From the NCBI RefSeq assembly GCF_018613065.1, contig NZ_JAGGQW010000022.1, forward strand, positions 50,856-114,855: a stretch of 64,000 nt of DNA. Reading direction: 5' to 3'. The translations under genes were made by a program, and so were the position numbers. This DNA is from Bacillus sp. ISL-7 (GTDB lineage: Bacteria > Bacillota > Bacilli > Bacillales_B > DSM-18226). Below, piece after piece: positions 34,928-43,327 of this stretch (the stretch's first letter is position 1; each line of letters opens with the position of its first letter). The notes beneath the pieces were generated by a model that saw only the letters and a program-made list of their open reading frames with translations, did not search any database and was not told the DNA's origin.

Positions 34928-37084
34928 ATGAATAAGAATAGCATGGTAACAAAAGGTGCTGCTGTCGCTCTAACAATTGCGTTAACCATTCCTGCCGTCA
35001 CACCAGCATTTGCAGCAGGTAATAGCCAAATCAAGGTTGACTCTGTTAAATTTAATGGAATGCCTGCCCCAACTACTATCGATCAAATGGTAGATACGTA
35101 TACAAGCGCCTCCGTTGATGTAAAATACAGCAATGGAAAAGTAAAAACGTTCCCTCTATCATATAAAAGACTTTTTAAATCAGAAGATAAAATCGCAGTT
35201 AATAAAGGTGAATTGATTCCTGCCGGTACACCGATTGATTATTATGGGGATCCAATCATGGATACTAGTGTTCCTGGAAAACCAACCCCATTTGTTTCGG
35301 ATGCACCTGATTCCAACAGCTTATTAAATCCGATTAACGGAAAGCTTTACATGGTTACACATTATGAATATCAAACATTAGATGCAGCTGGTAATTCTGC
35401 TTATGGAATTGTTCCTGCTTCCATGTCCTTAACCACTTTAGACCAAAATAAGAAGACTGGTGAATTGAAAGCTAAAGAGGTTAAGAAAATTGATTTTTCA
35501 GAGGTTAACGGACTTTGGATTCCTTGTAATGGATCGCTTTCACCATGGAATACACATTTAGGATCGGAAGAGTATGAGCCAGACGCGCGCAAATACGAAT
35601 TTGACGTGAAGTCATCGGCAAGAACTTCCGTTGAAAGCTTTTCACAGCTTTATTTCGGGGATAAATTAAAAGCAAATCCATATTTCTATGGCTACGTTCC
35701 AGAAATCCAAGTAAAGAAAAACGGTAAAGTAAAAGTAGAAAAACATTACAGTCTTGGCCGCTTCTCTCATGAATTAATGAAAATGATGCCTGACAATCGT
35801 ACAGCTTACTTTGGTGATGACGGTGCAAATACTGGTATGTTCATGTATGTAGCCGATAAGGCGAAAGATTTATCAGCTGGTACATTATACGCTGCTAAAT
35901 TCGTCCAAACTGGGACTGAAAATGGCGGTTCAGGAAATTTAGAATGGGTTAAGCTAGGACATGCCAATGATAAGGAAATACAAGCGATCATTGACAACGA
36001 TATTAAATTCAGTGACATCTTTGAAACGTCTGATACAGCGCAACCAGGTTTTAAAGCGATTAAACAATATTCCTATGGTCAAACAGAATATGTAAAACTA
36101 AAGCCTGGTATGGAAAAAGCGGCAGCATTTCTTGAATCACGCCGTTATGCAGCTTACATTGGTGCCACTACTGAATTCAACAAAATGGAAGGTGTCACAT
36201 ATAACGCCAAAGATAACAAGGTGTATATCGCTATTTCCGACCAAAGCGGCAGCATGGAAAAAGACAGCACAGGAAAAGATCCTGCTGATGATATGCAATT
36301 ACCTAAAATTAAGTCCGGCGCAACCTATCAATTAGATTTAATGAGTGGTCAAAAAGATAACAGCGACCGCAGCATTCTTAGTAAGTATGTGGCTACAAAG
36401 ATGTCAGGTTTACTTGCAGGTGAAGACCTTGCAACGGCTGATGCTTTCGGTAATACAGCGAATGTAGATAAAGTAGCAAGTCCTGATAACTTAAGCTACT
36501 CTGAAGAAATGAAAACCTTATTTATTGGCGAAGATAGCAGTAAGCATACGAATAACTATGTATGGGCTTATAATGTCGATACGAAAGAGTTAACACGTAT
36601 TTTATCGAACCCAGCAGGAGCGGAATCCACTGGATTGTTCGCTGCCGATGATCGTAATGGTTTCTCTTATATTATGAGTAATTTCCAACATCCAGGCGAT
36701 GAATTAGACGGAAAAGCTATTACTGCTGTTAATAAAGAAGAGTTAAAGAAAGCAATGGAAAAAGGAATCGGTATTGATAAGACAGGCGGCGTTGGCTATA
36801 TCTCTGGCCTTCCATCCTTTACAAAAATGCCAGATTTCACAGCTCCTGCTAAACCTTCAGTAAATAAAGTAACCTCTAAGTCTACTATTGTTACAGGAAA
36901 AGCTGAAATTGGCTCGACTATCTATGTTTATAACGGAAAAACATATGTAAGCAACGCAGTTGTAGATGCAAAGGGAAATTACAAAGTCAAAATTAAAGCT
37001 CAGAAAAAACGTACTACCTTGACAATTTTTTCTAAAGATAAGTCTGGTAATAAAAGCAATTCTGTCTCCATCAAAGTAAATTAG
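34928..37084 (+). CDS. PhoX-family (DUF839) secreted phosphatase with C-terminal Ig-like domain
   Basis: A 718-residue exported protein. Signal peptide residues 1-30 (ends TPAFA). The family core with a PhoX-type signature, CNGSLSPWNTHLGSEE, lies near residues 199-214; the expected ligand segments EGVTYNAKDNKVYIAISD and SYSEEMKTLFIGED follow at about residues 420 and 535. Residues 638-717 are an Ig-like (Big_6) domain, AEIGSTIYVYNGKTYVSNAV. PhoX enzymes are calcium/iron phosphatases that free phosphate from organic esters. AGGAGG lies 7 bases before the ATG. It follows pstS after a terminator; no PhoP box was recognised in its own leader, so read-through or another signal may drive it. Confidence 0.85.
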   Translation: MNKNSMVTKGAAVALTIALTIPAVTPAFAAGNSQIKVDSVKFNGMPAPTTIDQMVDTYTSASVDVKYSNGKVKTFPLSYKRLFKSEDKIAVNKGELIPAGTPIDYYGDPIMDTSVPGKPTPFVSDAPDSNSLLNPINGKLYMVTHYEYQTLDAAGNSAYGIVPASMSLTTLDQNKKTGELKAKEVKKIDFSEVNGLWIPCNGSLSPWNTHLGSEEYEPDARKYEFDVKSSARTSVESFSQLYFGDKLKANPYFYGYVPEIQVKKNGKVKVEKHYSLGRFSHELMKMMPDNRTAYFGDDGANTGMFMYVADKAKDLSAGTLYAAKFVQTGTENGGSGNLEWVKLGHANDKEIQAIIDNDIKFSDIFETSDTAQPGFKAIKQYSYGQTEYVKLKPGMEKAAAFLESRRYAAYIGATTEFNKMEGVTYNAKDNKVYIAISDQSGSMEKDSTGKDPADDMQLPKIKSGATYQLDLMSGQKDNSDRSILSKYVATKMSGLLAGEDLATADAFGNTANVDKVASPDNLSYSEEMKTLFIGEDSSKHTNNYVWAYNVDTKELTRILSNPAGAESTGLFAADDRNGFSYIMSNFQHPGDELDGKAITAVNKEELKKAMEKGIGIDKTGGVGYISGLPSFTKMPDFTAPAKPSVNKVTSKSTIVTGKAEIGSTIYVYNGKTYVSNAVVDAKGNYKVKIKAQKKRTTLTIFSKDKSGNKSNSVSIKVN

Positions 37085-37146
37085 GAACAATTACTCAAAC
37101 AAACACTTGTTGCCTTATCTAGATTGGCCTAAGAATAATCAACATG

Positions 37147-37189
37147 AAAAAGCCTTAATTCCATTAATTACAAGGAATTAAGGTTTTTT
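37147..37189 (+). terminator. Terminator of the PhoX gene
   Basis: CCTTAATTCC and GGAATTAAGG form a perfect 10-bp stem followed by six T residues. Confidence 0.88.
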
Positions 37190-37218
37190 CAATTTTAAAT
37201 ATTGTGCATCTCTTAGCT

Positions 37219-37263
37219 GGGTGTCAGGCACCATGTGAAATTTTCACATGGTGCCTGACACCC
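37219..37263. repeat. REP doublet, 22-bp arms
   Basis: Left arm GGGTGTCAGGCACCATGTGAAA (shown in part by 37219-37240) is the reverse complement of 37242-37263, with a single unpaired base at the centre. The same doublet type recurs at 41151 and 50380. Confidence 0.9.
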
Positions 37264-37295
37264 TAATTAAATAAGGCAAAACTCTATACTTAGAT

Positions 37296-37447
37296 AACTG
37301 TCTAGCGCAAACGGCCCAACGGCTAGTAGACTTCGCTCTCCTCCCTTCGATAAGTCAACATCGGTTCGCTATGCTCACCGTGTTTCCTTTATCTTAGTCG
37401 GAGCGCTCCAGTCTTACGCCGTTAAACGGACCGCTTGCGCTTTTCTT
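37296..37447. repeat. ~150-bp structured intergenic repeat
   Basis: Read on the minus strand it begins AGAAAAGCGCAAGCG and ends GCGCTAGACAGTT. Inside it has GGAGCGCTCC and CCGTTTAACGG palindromes. An internally deleted copy lies at 2496-2532. Repeats with these ends are common between genes in Bacillus-like genomes; no open frame is present. Confidence 0.7.
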
Positions 37448-37553
37448 TGTTAAGGATAAGTTAAGGAACCGACAAGATAATAGGCTCATCAAATAAAAAC
37501 TTCCCTGGTGTCGGAGGGTGTAATGCAGCAGGGAGCAAAAGGAGTATATAGGA

Positions 37554-38534
37554 ATGAAAAAGTTGATTTGGATTCTCGTAAGCGTTTTGGTGATTGGCTT
37601 TGTCGGGTTTCAATACTATAAATCGAAAACAGTCAGCACGGAGACAACGGCTCAAACTCGAACAGCCGTTGTTCAACAAGGCAAACTCGAAGTGAAGATT
37701 AGTGGATCTGGCACCGTTGCACCAGTGACTAGTGAAGATATTAAATCGACGGTCGATAATGATGAAATTGATGAAGTGTTAGTTTCTGCAGGGGACACCG
37801 TAAGTGAGGGAGATGAGTTAATCACCTTCACAGATGATAGTGACCCGATTACGGCCCCAGCCGATGGTAAGATTACAACCATTTCTGTTACAGATGGTGA
37901 ACGGGTTACCAATGGACAGGTTATCGCTCATCTCACCGATTACGAGAATTTACAAACTGTGGTTCAAGTGGATGAACTAGACATTACTAAGATTAAAAAG
38001 AAACAAACCGTTAGCATAACCGTGAGTGCCTATCCTGACACCACTTTTACTGGAAAGGTAACAGATATTGCCGCAGAAGGAACCTCTGCAAACGGAACAT
38101 CCACTTTTGATGTCACCATTCATATCGATCAACCTAAAAACTTAAAGGTGGGGATGAGTACAGAAGCTAGTATCCTCACCGAGAGTAAGGAAAATGCTCT
38201 CTACGTTCCAGTTGATGGGGTGTATACAAACAATAATGAGAAGTATGTTGTTGTGACTTCCGCTTCTACCGAGGCTAGTTCTGCAAGCAGTACTAGCCAG
38301 CAAAGGACCGTGAAAACGGGCATTTCGACTGATGATTATGTAGAACTTACAGAGGGGGTAACGGCAGGCGAAAGGATTCAATTACCTGCTCTTGCAACTA
38401 GTAGTTCTTCTAACAATCAAAGGGGTAGGATGCAAGGCGGCATGGGCGGAATGGGAGCAATGACTGGCGGTGGAATGCCTCCAAGCGGTGGTGGACAGGG
38501 ACAAACTAGCTCGAGCGGAAAGGGTGGCAATTAA
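37554..38534 (+). CDS. yknX: Membrane fusion (HlyD/MacA-type) adaptor, YknX-like
   Basis: A 326-residue periplasmic-adaptor-type protein with an N-terminal membrane anchor (residues 3-22) followed by biotinyl-lipoyl-like and beta-barrel segments ([18 protein letters not shown] near residue 75, [10 protein letters not shown] near residue 200). The C-terminus is a Gly/Met/Ser/Gln-rich tail ([12 protein letters not shown]) of about 50 residues. It would link the ABC ATPase and permease encoded next into a MacAB-like exporter. YknWXYZ of B. subtilis protects against the SdpC toxin; that role here is inference. No transmembrane YknW-like gene precedes it. Its stop overlaps the ATG of the next gene by one base. 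Confidence 0.8.
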   Translation: MKKLIWILVSVLVIGFVGFQYYKSKTVSTETTAQTRTAVVQQGKLEVKISGSGTVAPVTSEDIKSTVDNDEIDEVLVSAGDTVSEGDELITFTDDSDPITAPADGKITTISVTDGERVTNGQVIAHLTDYENLQTVVQVDELDITKIKKKQTVSITVSAYPDTTFTGKVTDIAAEGTSANGTSTFDVTIHIDQPKNLKVGMSTEASILTESKENALYVPVDGVYTNNNEKYVVVTSASTEASSASSTSQQRTVKTGISTDDYVELTEGVTAGERIQLPALATSSSSNNQRGRMQGGMGGMGAMTGGGMPPSGGGQGQTSSSGKGGN

Positions 38535-39244
38535 TGAGGACTCCAATTATTGAGATAAAAAATATGATGAAGTCCTATAAACTTGGCGGTGAAACGGTCC
38601 ATGCCCTCAATGATGTGTCATTAGAAATTCAAAAGGGCGAGTTTCTAGCGATTATTGGCCCATCGGGATCGGGAAAATCGACATTAATGAATATGCTAGG
38701 CTGCCTTGACCGCCCCAATAAGGGTACCTATCACCTAGATGGCAAAGATATTGGAAAAATGGATGATAACAGCTTGGCGACGATTCGTAATGGTAAGATT
38801 GGATTTATTTTTCAAAACTTTAACTTATTAAGTAAGCTCACAGCACTCGAAAATGTAGAATTGCCATTGTTATATGCCGGTGTATCGACAAGAGAAAGGC
38901 GCGAGCGCGCTTTAGACGGATTGGACAAGGTGGGCTTGAAGGATCGTGCCGGACATCTTCCAACTCAACTTTCCGGAGGCCAGCAGCAAAGGGTTGCGAT
39001 TGCGAGAGCGCTTGTTGGGCAGCCGGCGATTCTCCTCGCCGATGAACCAACAGGAGCACTGGATAGTAAAACGAGCAAGGAGATTCTTTTTTTAATGAAG
39101 GAATTGAATGAATTAGGACATACGATTATTTTAATCACACATGATCTAGAGATTGCGAAACAAGCAAGAAGAATGGTTAGTATTCAAGACGGCCAGCTCT
39201 TTGAGAATGGGGGTGTACTACTTGGGAATCATGCAATCTATTAA
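38534..39244 (+). CDS. yknY: ABC exporter ATPase, YknY/MacB-type
   Basis: A 236-residue nucleotide-binding subunit. Walker [10 protein letters not shown] near residue 43, Q-loop FIFQNFNLL near 90, signature [15 protein letters not shown] near 145 and Walker [13 protein letters not shown] near 167 are all intact. It belongs to the LolD/MacB ATPase group that pairs with FtsX-type permeases. It is translationally coupled on both sides: start overlapping the adaptor stop, end overlapping the permease start by 14 bp. Confidence 0.9.
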   Translation: MRTPIIEIKNMMKSYKLGGETVHALNDVSLEIQKGEFLAIIGPSGSGKSTLMNMLGCLDRPNKGTYHLDGKDIGKMDDNSLATIRNGKIGFIFQNFNLLSKLTALENVELPLLYAGVSTRERRERALDGLDKVGLKDRAGHLPTQLSGGQQQRVAIARALVGQPAILLADEPTGALDSKTSKEILFLMKELNELGHTIILITHDLEIAKQARRMVSIQDGQLFENGGVLLGNHAIY

Positions 39245-40388
39245 GATGGCCCTTCGGAGTATTCAAAGCAATAAACTCCGGGCTGTTTTGACGATGCTCG
39301 GCATTATTATTGGGGTTTCGTCTGTCATTGTGCTGGTGTCGATTGCGCAAGGGTCAGCGAAAAACGTCACAAGTCAAATCAATCAATTGGGAACGAACCT
39401 TTTGACCGTTAATACCTATAGTACCGATATTGAATTAACCGAGGATAAAATTAATGAGTTAAGTGATATTGATGGAGTCAAAGCTGTTGCACCGGTTGTT
39501 TCGGGGCGTGTTTATGTGAAGAAGGAGCGGACCTCCTCACAGATCACCTTAACAGGAACAAACGCCGCTTATTCAACGGTACGTGATGCGAAGGTTAGTC
39601 AAGGTCGCTTTATTACCGATCTGGACGTAGAATACCGCCAAAAAATTGTTGTTCTTGGCTCGGATACCGCTGCGACGTTTTTTGGCACAGAGAATCCAAT
39701 CGGCCAATATATTCAGGTGTCAGGCACCTCGTTCAAAGTTGTAGGGGTATTAGCTTCGAAAGGGAGTTCACTCGGGCAGAGCGGGGATAATGTGGTCATC
39801 GTCCCATTGAGCACGGGTCAGCGTTTAGTTGGCAGTACAACAATAAGCACGGTTTATTTGCAAGGTAAAAGCGAGGATCAAATGGATTTCGTCATGAATG
39901 AGGTTAAATTGTCGCTTGCCAGTATGTATCCCGGCAAAAGTGACTATTATGGCGTAACGAATCAGCAGGATGTGATGGACACGATGAGTTCGGTATCCGA
40001 CACGATGACGATGATGCTTGGAGGAATTGCAAGTATATCCTTGCTTGTCGGTGGGATCGGCATCATGAATATTATGCTTGTGTCCGTGTCAGAACGGACG
40101 AAGGAAATTGGAATCAGAAAAGCGATTGGCGCGAAAAGACGTGATGTGCTCCTGCAATTCTTAATTGAGGCGGTCGTCTTAAGCTCAATGGGTGGATTGA
40201 TAGGAATTTTATTCGGATTAGGATTAGGAAAGGTTGTCTCATCACTGATGAGTTTAAGCATCGCTTACTCCCCAACCGTGATTCTATCATCGTTCTTATT
40301 CTCGCTTGTGGTCGGGGTCGTCTTCGGCGTATTCCCTGCCAACAAGGCATCCAAACTAAATCCGATTCAAGCACTTCGCTACCAATAA
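39231..40388 (+). CDS. yknZ: FtsX/MacB-type ABC permease, YknZ-like
   Basis: A 385-residue permease. One membrane segment at about residues 20-42, a large extracellular MacB-core domain, then three segments at about residues 262-285, 315-345 and 350-375 with the FtsX motif [31 protein letters not shown] 39231 ([11 protein letters not shown]) matches the family N-terminus; the frame is open further upstream, but that lies inside the ATPase gene. A full 13-base REP word lies in-frame at 39716-39728 and is translated as part of IQVSGTSF. The set would export a peptide or toxin. Confidence 0.82.
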   Translation: MQSIKMALRSIQSNKLRAVLTMLGIIIGVSSVIVLVSIAQGSAKNVTSQINQLGTNLLTVNTYSTDIELTEDKINELSDIDGVKAVAPVVSGRVYVKKERTSSQITLTGTNAAYSTVRDAKVSQGRFITDLDVEYRQKIVVLGSDTAATFFGTENPIGQYIQVSGTSFKVVGVLASKGSSLGQSGDNVVIVPLSTGQRLVGSTTISTVYLQGKSEDQMDFVMNEVKLSLASMYPGKSDYYGVTNQQDVMDTMSSVSDTMTMMLGGIASISLLVGGIGIMNIMLVSVSERTKEIGIRKAIGAKRRDVLLQFLIEAVVLSSMGGLIGILFGLGLGKVVSSLMSLSIAYSPTVILSSFLFSLVVGVVFGVFPANKASKLNPIQALRYQ

Positions 40389-40429
40389 GGACGATAAGGA
40401 TTTCATCTCTCATTGGCGATGGCGAAATT

Positions 40430-40550
40430 TTGATCCGCTAATAAAACTAGTAAATTCGCAAATAAAACCGACTTATCTCTTTTAGTAAATAAATCCAGTT
40501 AATCCGCAAATAAAAGCTAATTTTTCGCAAATAAACTTGTTTTTAGTAGT
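40430..40550. repeat. Four degenerate CGCAAATAAAA-type repeats
   Basis: CCGCTAATAAAAC (40436), TTCGCAAATAAAACC (40455), TCCGCAAATAAAAGC (40500) and TTCGCAAATAAAC (40528) are direct repeats between the permease and the next gene. Confidence 0.65.
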
Positions 40551-40610
40551 TCAAAGCGGCAATTTACAAGAGAGTATCTAAAAAAATATAACAAAATGAG
40601 GAGAATTTAT

Positions 40611-41144
40611 ATGAAAGATACGAGAAAAGCCCATTTATGGATTGGTTTAATTTGTTCTATCTTTATCCTAATCGAGTCAATTACGGGTTTGTTAATGAAC
40701 GAGCCGTGGTTAATCGGTCAGACACAAATGGAAGGAAATCGAGGCAATTTCCAGCCGGGTCAATTTAATCAAGGTGTAGGACCACAAGGTGCAACCACAA
40801 ACTCAAGCCAAACAACTGGGCAAACTCAATCGCAGAATCCTCCTAGCAATCAAACGCAGACAAACGGCCAAACTCAAGGACAAACAGGCACAAACGCAGC
40901 TGGTCATTTTCCTGGACGCATGGGCGCCGGCGGCCCTAGGGGAGAAGGCGGAGCGAGTTCGATCACAAGTATCATTAGAGGTCTTCATGAAGGGAAAATC
41001 GGCACGACTAATGTGAAATGGCTGGTCGACCTAGTTGCACTAGCGATGATCTTCCTAACCGTTTCAGGCATTTACCTATCCTTAAAAGTCCTCAAAGCAG
41101 ATAAACAGAGAAAAAGCCGTAAAAATGATGGCCAAGTAGCTTAA
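40611..41144 (+). CDS. PepSY-associated-type small membrane protein
   Basis: A 177-residue protein with a membrane segment at about residues 9-30 (HLWIGLICSIFILIESITGLLM), a long Gln/Asn/Thr/Gly-rich loop (about 40-125) and a second membrane segment at about residues 143-165. The two membrane pieces resemble PepSY-associated transmembrane helices. The ATG at 40611 has GAGGAGA 8 bases upstream; a start at 40596 would hide the ribosome-binding site. It follows the yknXYZ-like operon and may assist it or act in iron/redox chemistry, but no function can be read from the sequence. The low-complexity loop may change length between strains. Confidence 0.65.
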   Translation: MKDTRKAHLWIGLICSIFILIESITGLLMNEPWLIGQTQMEGNRGNFQPGQFNQGVGPQGATTNSSQTTGQTQSQNPPSNQTQTNGQTQGQTGTNAAGHFPGRMGAGGPRGEGGASSITSIIRGLHEGKIGTTNVKWLVDLVALAMIFLTVSGIYLSLKVLKADKQRKSRKNDGQVA

Positions 41145-41150
41145 CAGTCA

Positions 41151-41199
41151 GGGTGTTAGGCACCATGTGAAAAATTCACATGGTGCCTGGCACTTTTTT
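41151..41199. repeat. Imperfect REP doublet acting as terminator
   Basis: Arms GTGTTAGGCACCATGTGAA and TTCACATGGTGCCTGGCAC pair with few mismatches. TTTTTTA follows. It differs from the 37219 doublet by two substitutions in the REP words. Confidence 0.85.
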
Positions 41200-41236
41200 A
41201 CTTTAACGCAAAATATACGTTTTTTCGTCAAAATGC

Positions 41237-41242
41237 TATAAT
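41237..41242 (+). promoter_or_regulatory. Extended -10 promoter of galE
   Basis: TATAAT preceded by TGC gives an extended -10 about 40 bases before the galE start. No good -35 is present. Confidence 0.5.
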
Positions 41243-41281
41243 AAAAAAGGTAATTGAAATTCTAGCTAAGGGGAAATGAAT

Positions 41282-42253
41282 ATGATTCTCGTCGTTGGCG
41301 GAGCAGGTTACATTGGTAGCCATCTTGTAAAGGAATTAGTAGAAAAAGAAGAGGTTCTCGTTCTCGATAACTTATCGACTGGTCACCGCGCAGCAGTTGA
41401 TAGCCGGGCCGTTTTTGTCGAAGGTGATCTTGGCAATGAAGAAGATTTACAAATGATCTTCAAAAGTTATCCCATAAAGGCGGTTATGCACTTTGCTGCC
41501 TTTAGTTTGGTAGGGGAGTCTGTTGTGGATCCTTTGAAATATTATCAGAATAACGTGGCGTCCACACTTACCTTGTTAAATGTGATGATGAGAAACAACG
41601 TAAAAAACTTTATTTTCTCTTCCACTGCAGCTACCTATGGAATTCCTGATGTGGAGTTGATTGATGAAACAACTCCAACCAGACCGATTAATCCGTATGG
41701 ACATTCCAAACTGATGATCGAACAAATCCTGTCTGATTTCTCAAAATCTTATGGATTGAATTATGTGGTCTTACGTTACTTTAATGCAGCAGGGGCCAAC
41801 GAATCAGCATTAATTGGCGAGAGTCATGACCCAGAAACACATTTAATTCCGATTGTCCTTCAACAACTGTTAGGCCAGCGGGAAAAAGTATCTGTCTTTG
41901 GAGCTGATTATGATACAGCTGATGGTACTTGTATTCGCGATTATATTCACGTGACTGATTTAGCCAGTGCCCATATCCTTGCACTCGAGGCGTTATTAAC
42001 AGGGAAGAAATCGGCTGAGATTTATAATCTTGGCAACGGTCTTGGCTATTCCGTTAAGGAAGTCATTGAAACATGTGAAAAAGTTACCGGTGTGGAGGCA
42101 AACGTAGAAATGGCTGACCGCCGTGCCGGAGATCCTGCTATGCTTGTCGCTTCCTCTCAAAAAATTCTTAGCGAACTAGGCTGGAAGGCTGAACGGAATC
42201 TGGAACGAATTATTGCAGATGCGTGGAATTGGCATCAGAAACAAACATATTAA
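41282..42253 (+). CDS. galE: UDP-glucose 4-epimerase
   Basis: A 323-residue extended short-chain dehydrogenase. The NAD-binding GGAGYIGSH begins near residue 5, and the catalytic Ser-Ser-Thr region with Tyr-x-x-x-Lys (YGHSK) lies near residues 140-145. DYIHVTDLA and the C-terminal GDPAMLVASSQKILSELGW identify the GalE branch. It interconverts UDP-glucose and UDP-galactose for wall or exopolysaccharide sugars. ATG 41282 is preferred because AAGGGG lies 8 bases before it; ATG 41276 would leave only 2 bases. No gal operon partners are adjacent. Confidence 0.9.
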   Translation: MILVVGGAGYIGSHLVKELVEKEEVLVLDNLSTGHRAAVDSRAVFVEGDLGNEEDLQMIFKSYPIKAVMHFAAFSLVGESVVDPLKYYQNNVASTLTLLNVMMRNNVKNFIFSSTAATYGIPDVELIDETTPTRPINPYGHSKLMIEQILSDFSKSYGLNYVVLRYFNAAGANESALIGESHDPETHLIPIVLQQLLGQREKVSVFGADYDTADGTCIRDYIHVTDLASAHILALEALLTGKKSAEIYNLGNGLGYSVKEVIETCEKVTGVEANVEMADRRAGDPAMLVASSQKILSELGWKAERNLERIIADAWNWHQKQTY

Positions 42254-42258
42254 TTGGC

Positions 42259-42292
42259 AGCTCTGTCTACATACGTAGGCAGGGCTTTTTTA
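42259..42292 (+). terminator. Terminator of galE
   Basis: GCTCTGTCTAC pairs with GTAGGCAGGGC (two G-U pairs) followed by six T residues. Confidence 0.85.
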
Positions 42293-42395
42293 TATTAGAT
42301 TCCTGTCGGAGCGGCGGATGTTATAGATAAAACTGCAGTGAGAATTTAATGTTCTTGGAGCATTTTTTTGTCATGATTTTTGCCTAATTTGTAGT

Positions 42396-42424
42396 TTGAT
42401 GGTTATCATTTACTAGGTTAAGAT
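42396..42424 (+). promoter_or_regulatory. SigA-type promoter of the YitT-family gene
   Basis: TTGATG and TAAGAT are separated by 17 bases, about 33 bases before the ATG. Confidence 0.6.
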
Positions 42425-42456
42425 TAGGTTATTAAATTCGTTAAGGGGTTCTTTTT

Positions 42457-43302
42457 ATGAAGAATACGTTGAAGGATATTTTGTATATATTACTAGGATC
42501 ACTAATTTTTGCGGTGGGTGTCAATTATTTCACAATCCCGAACCATCTATCAGAAGGCGGGATTTTAGGGATTACGATTATTGCCCATTATTTGTTTGAT
42601 TGGTCGCCGGGTATCGTAAATTTTGTATTGAATACAGTGCTGCTAGCGGTTGGTTATAAATTTTTTGAAAAAAGAACGTTTGTCTATACGCTGATTTCAA
42701 TTGCAGCATGCTCGCTGTGTTTATTTTTAACCGAGGATATTGGACATCAATTAACTGAGGATACGTTTTTGGCCTCAATCTTTGCGGGTTTGCTTGTCGG
42801 AGCTGGGTTGGGATTGATTTTCCGGACGGGAGGAACCTCGGGAGGATCGACAATATTAGCTAGATTGGCGAACCAATTGCTAGGTTGGAGCATTGGGAAA
42901 GGCATGCTAATTATTGATATTTTAGTAGTGGTTGGCTCGATTTTCATCATTGGTTTGGAAAAAGCGATGTATACGCTGTTGATTGTGTTCATTGGAGCGA
43001 AGGCGATCGACTTCATTGTCGAAGGACTCGATGAAAAGATAGCAGTGATGATTATTTCCAATTCTCCTGAACAGGTCTTGGCCAACATCACAAGTCGGAT
43101 GTTGCGTGGAATAACCGTTTTAGACGGACGAGGAGGCTATAGCGGTCAGAACAGAGAAGTCCTTTATATCGTCATCAATAAGCAGGAAATCGTCCAACTG
43201 AAAAGTATTATTAAGGAAGTAGATGAAAACGCCTATGTCACCGTCCATAATGTCCATGAAATGATCGGGCATGGATACAAGGCGAGTAAAAAAGGTGCCT
43301 GA
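42457..43302 (+). CDS. YitT-family membrane protein (DUF161/DUF2179)
   Basis: A 281-residue protein with about five membrane segments (residues 8-165), including the family motif GLIFRTGGTSGGSTILARL, and a C-terminal cytoplasmic DUF2179 domain (about 200-275, LRGITVLDGRGGYSG, KEVDENAYVTVHNVHEMIG). Several paralogues occur in most Bacillus genomes; no transport substrate is established. AAGGGG lies ahead of the ATG. The last two codons and stop (GGT GCC TGA) are the first eight bases of a REP word, so the insertion or conversion of that repeat set the C-terminus. Homologues will show whether residues were lost. Confidence 0.82.
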   Translation: MKNTLKDILYILLGSLIFAVGVNYFTIPNHLSEGGILGITIIAHYLFDWSPGIVNFVLNTVLLAVGYKFFEKRTFVYTLISIAACSLCLFLTEDIGHQLTEDTFLASIFAGLLVGAGLGLIFRTGGTSGGSTILARLANQLLGWSIGKGMLIIDILVVVGSIFIIGLEKAMYTLLIVFIGAKAIDFIVEGLDEKIAVMIISNSPEQVLANITSRMLRGITVLDGRGGYSGQNREVLYIVINKQEIVQLKSIIKEVDENAYVTVHNVHEMIGHGYKASKKGA

Positions 43303-43324
43303 CACCGGAGTGGGTATCAGGCAT
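43294..43324. repeat. REP-based hairpin at convergent gene ends
   Basis: REP word GGTGCCTGACACC (43294-43306) pairs with a degenerate partner GGGTATCAGGCA (43313-43324). It provides the stop codon of the YitT gene and lies just before the end of the leftward oxidoreductase gene. Confidence 0.85.
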
Positions 43325-43327
43325 TTT

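Larger units (their letters stand above)
37085..37553. other. 469-bp intergenic region with terminator, REP doublet and a second repeat
   Basis: No gene seen. It contains the PhoX terminator (37147-37189), the REP doublet (37219-37263) and a ~150-bp intergenic repeat (37296-37447). Confidence 0.7.

Noticed and set aside
34928..37084. Metal-ion-dependent adhesion (VWA/MIDAS) role suggested by SDQSGSMEK
   Set aside because: The DxSxS-like string lies inside the PhoX fold region and the rest of a VWA domain is missing.
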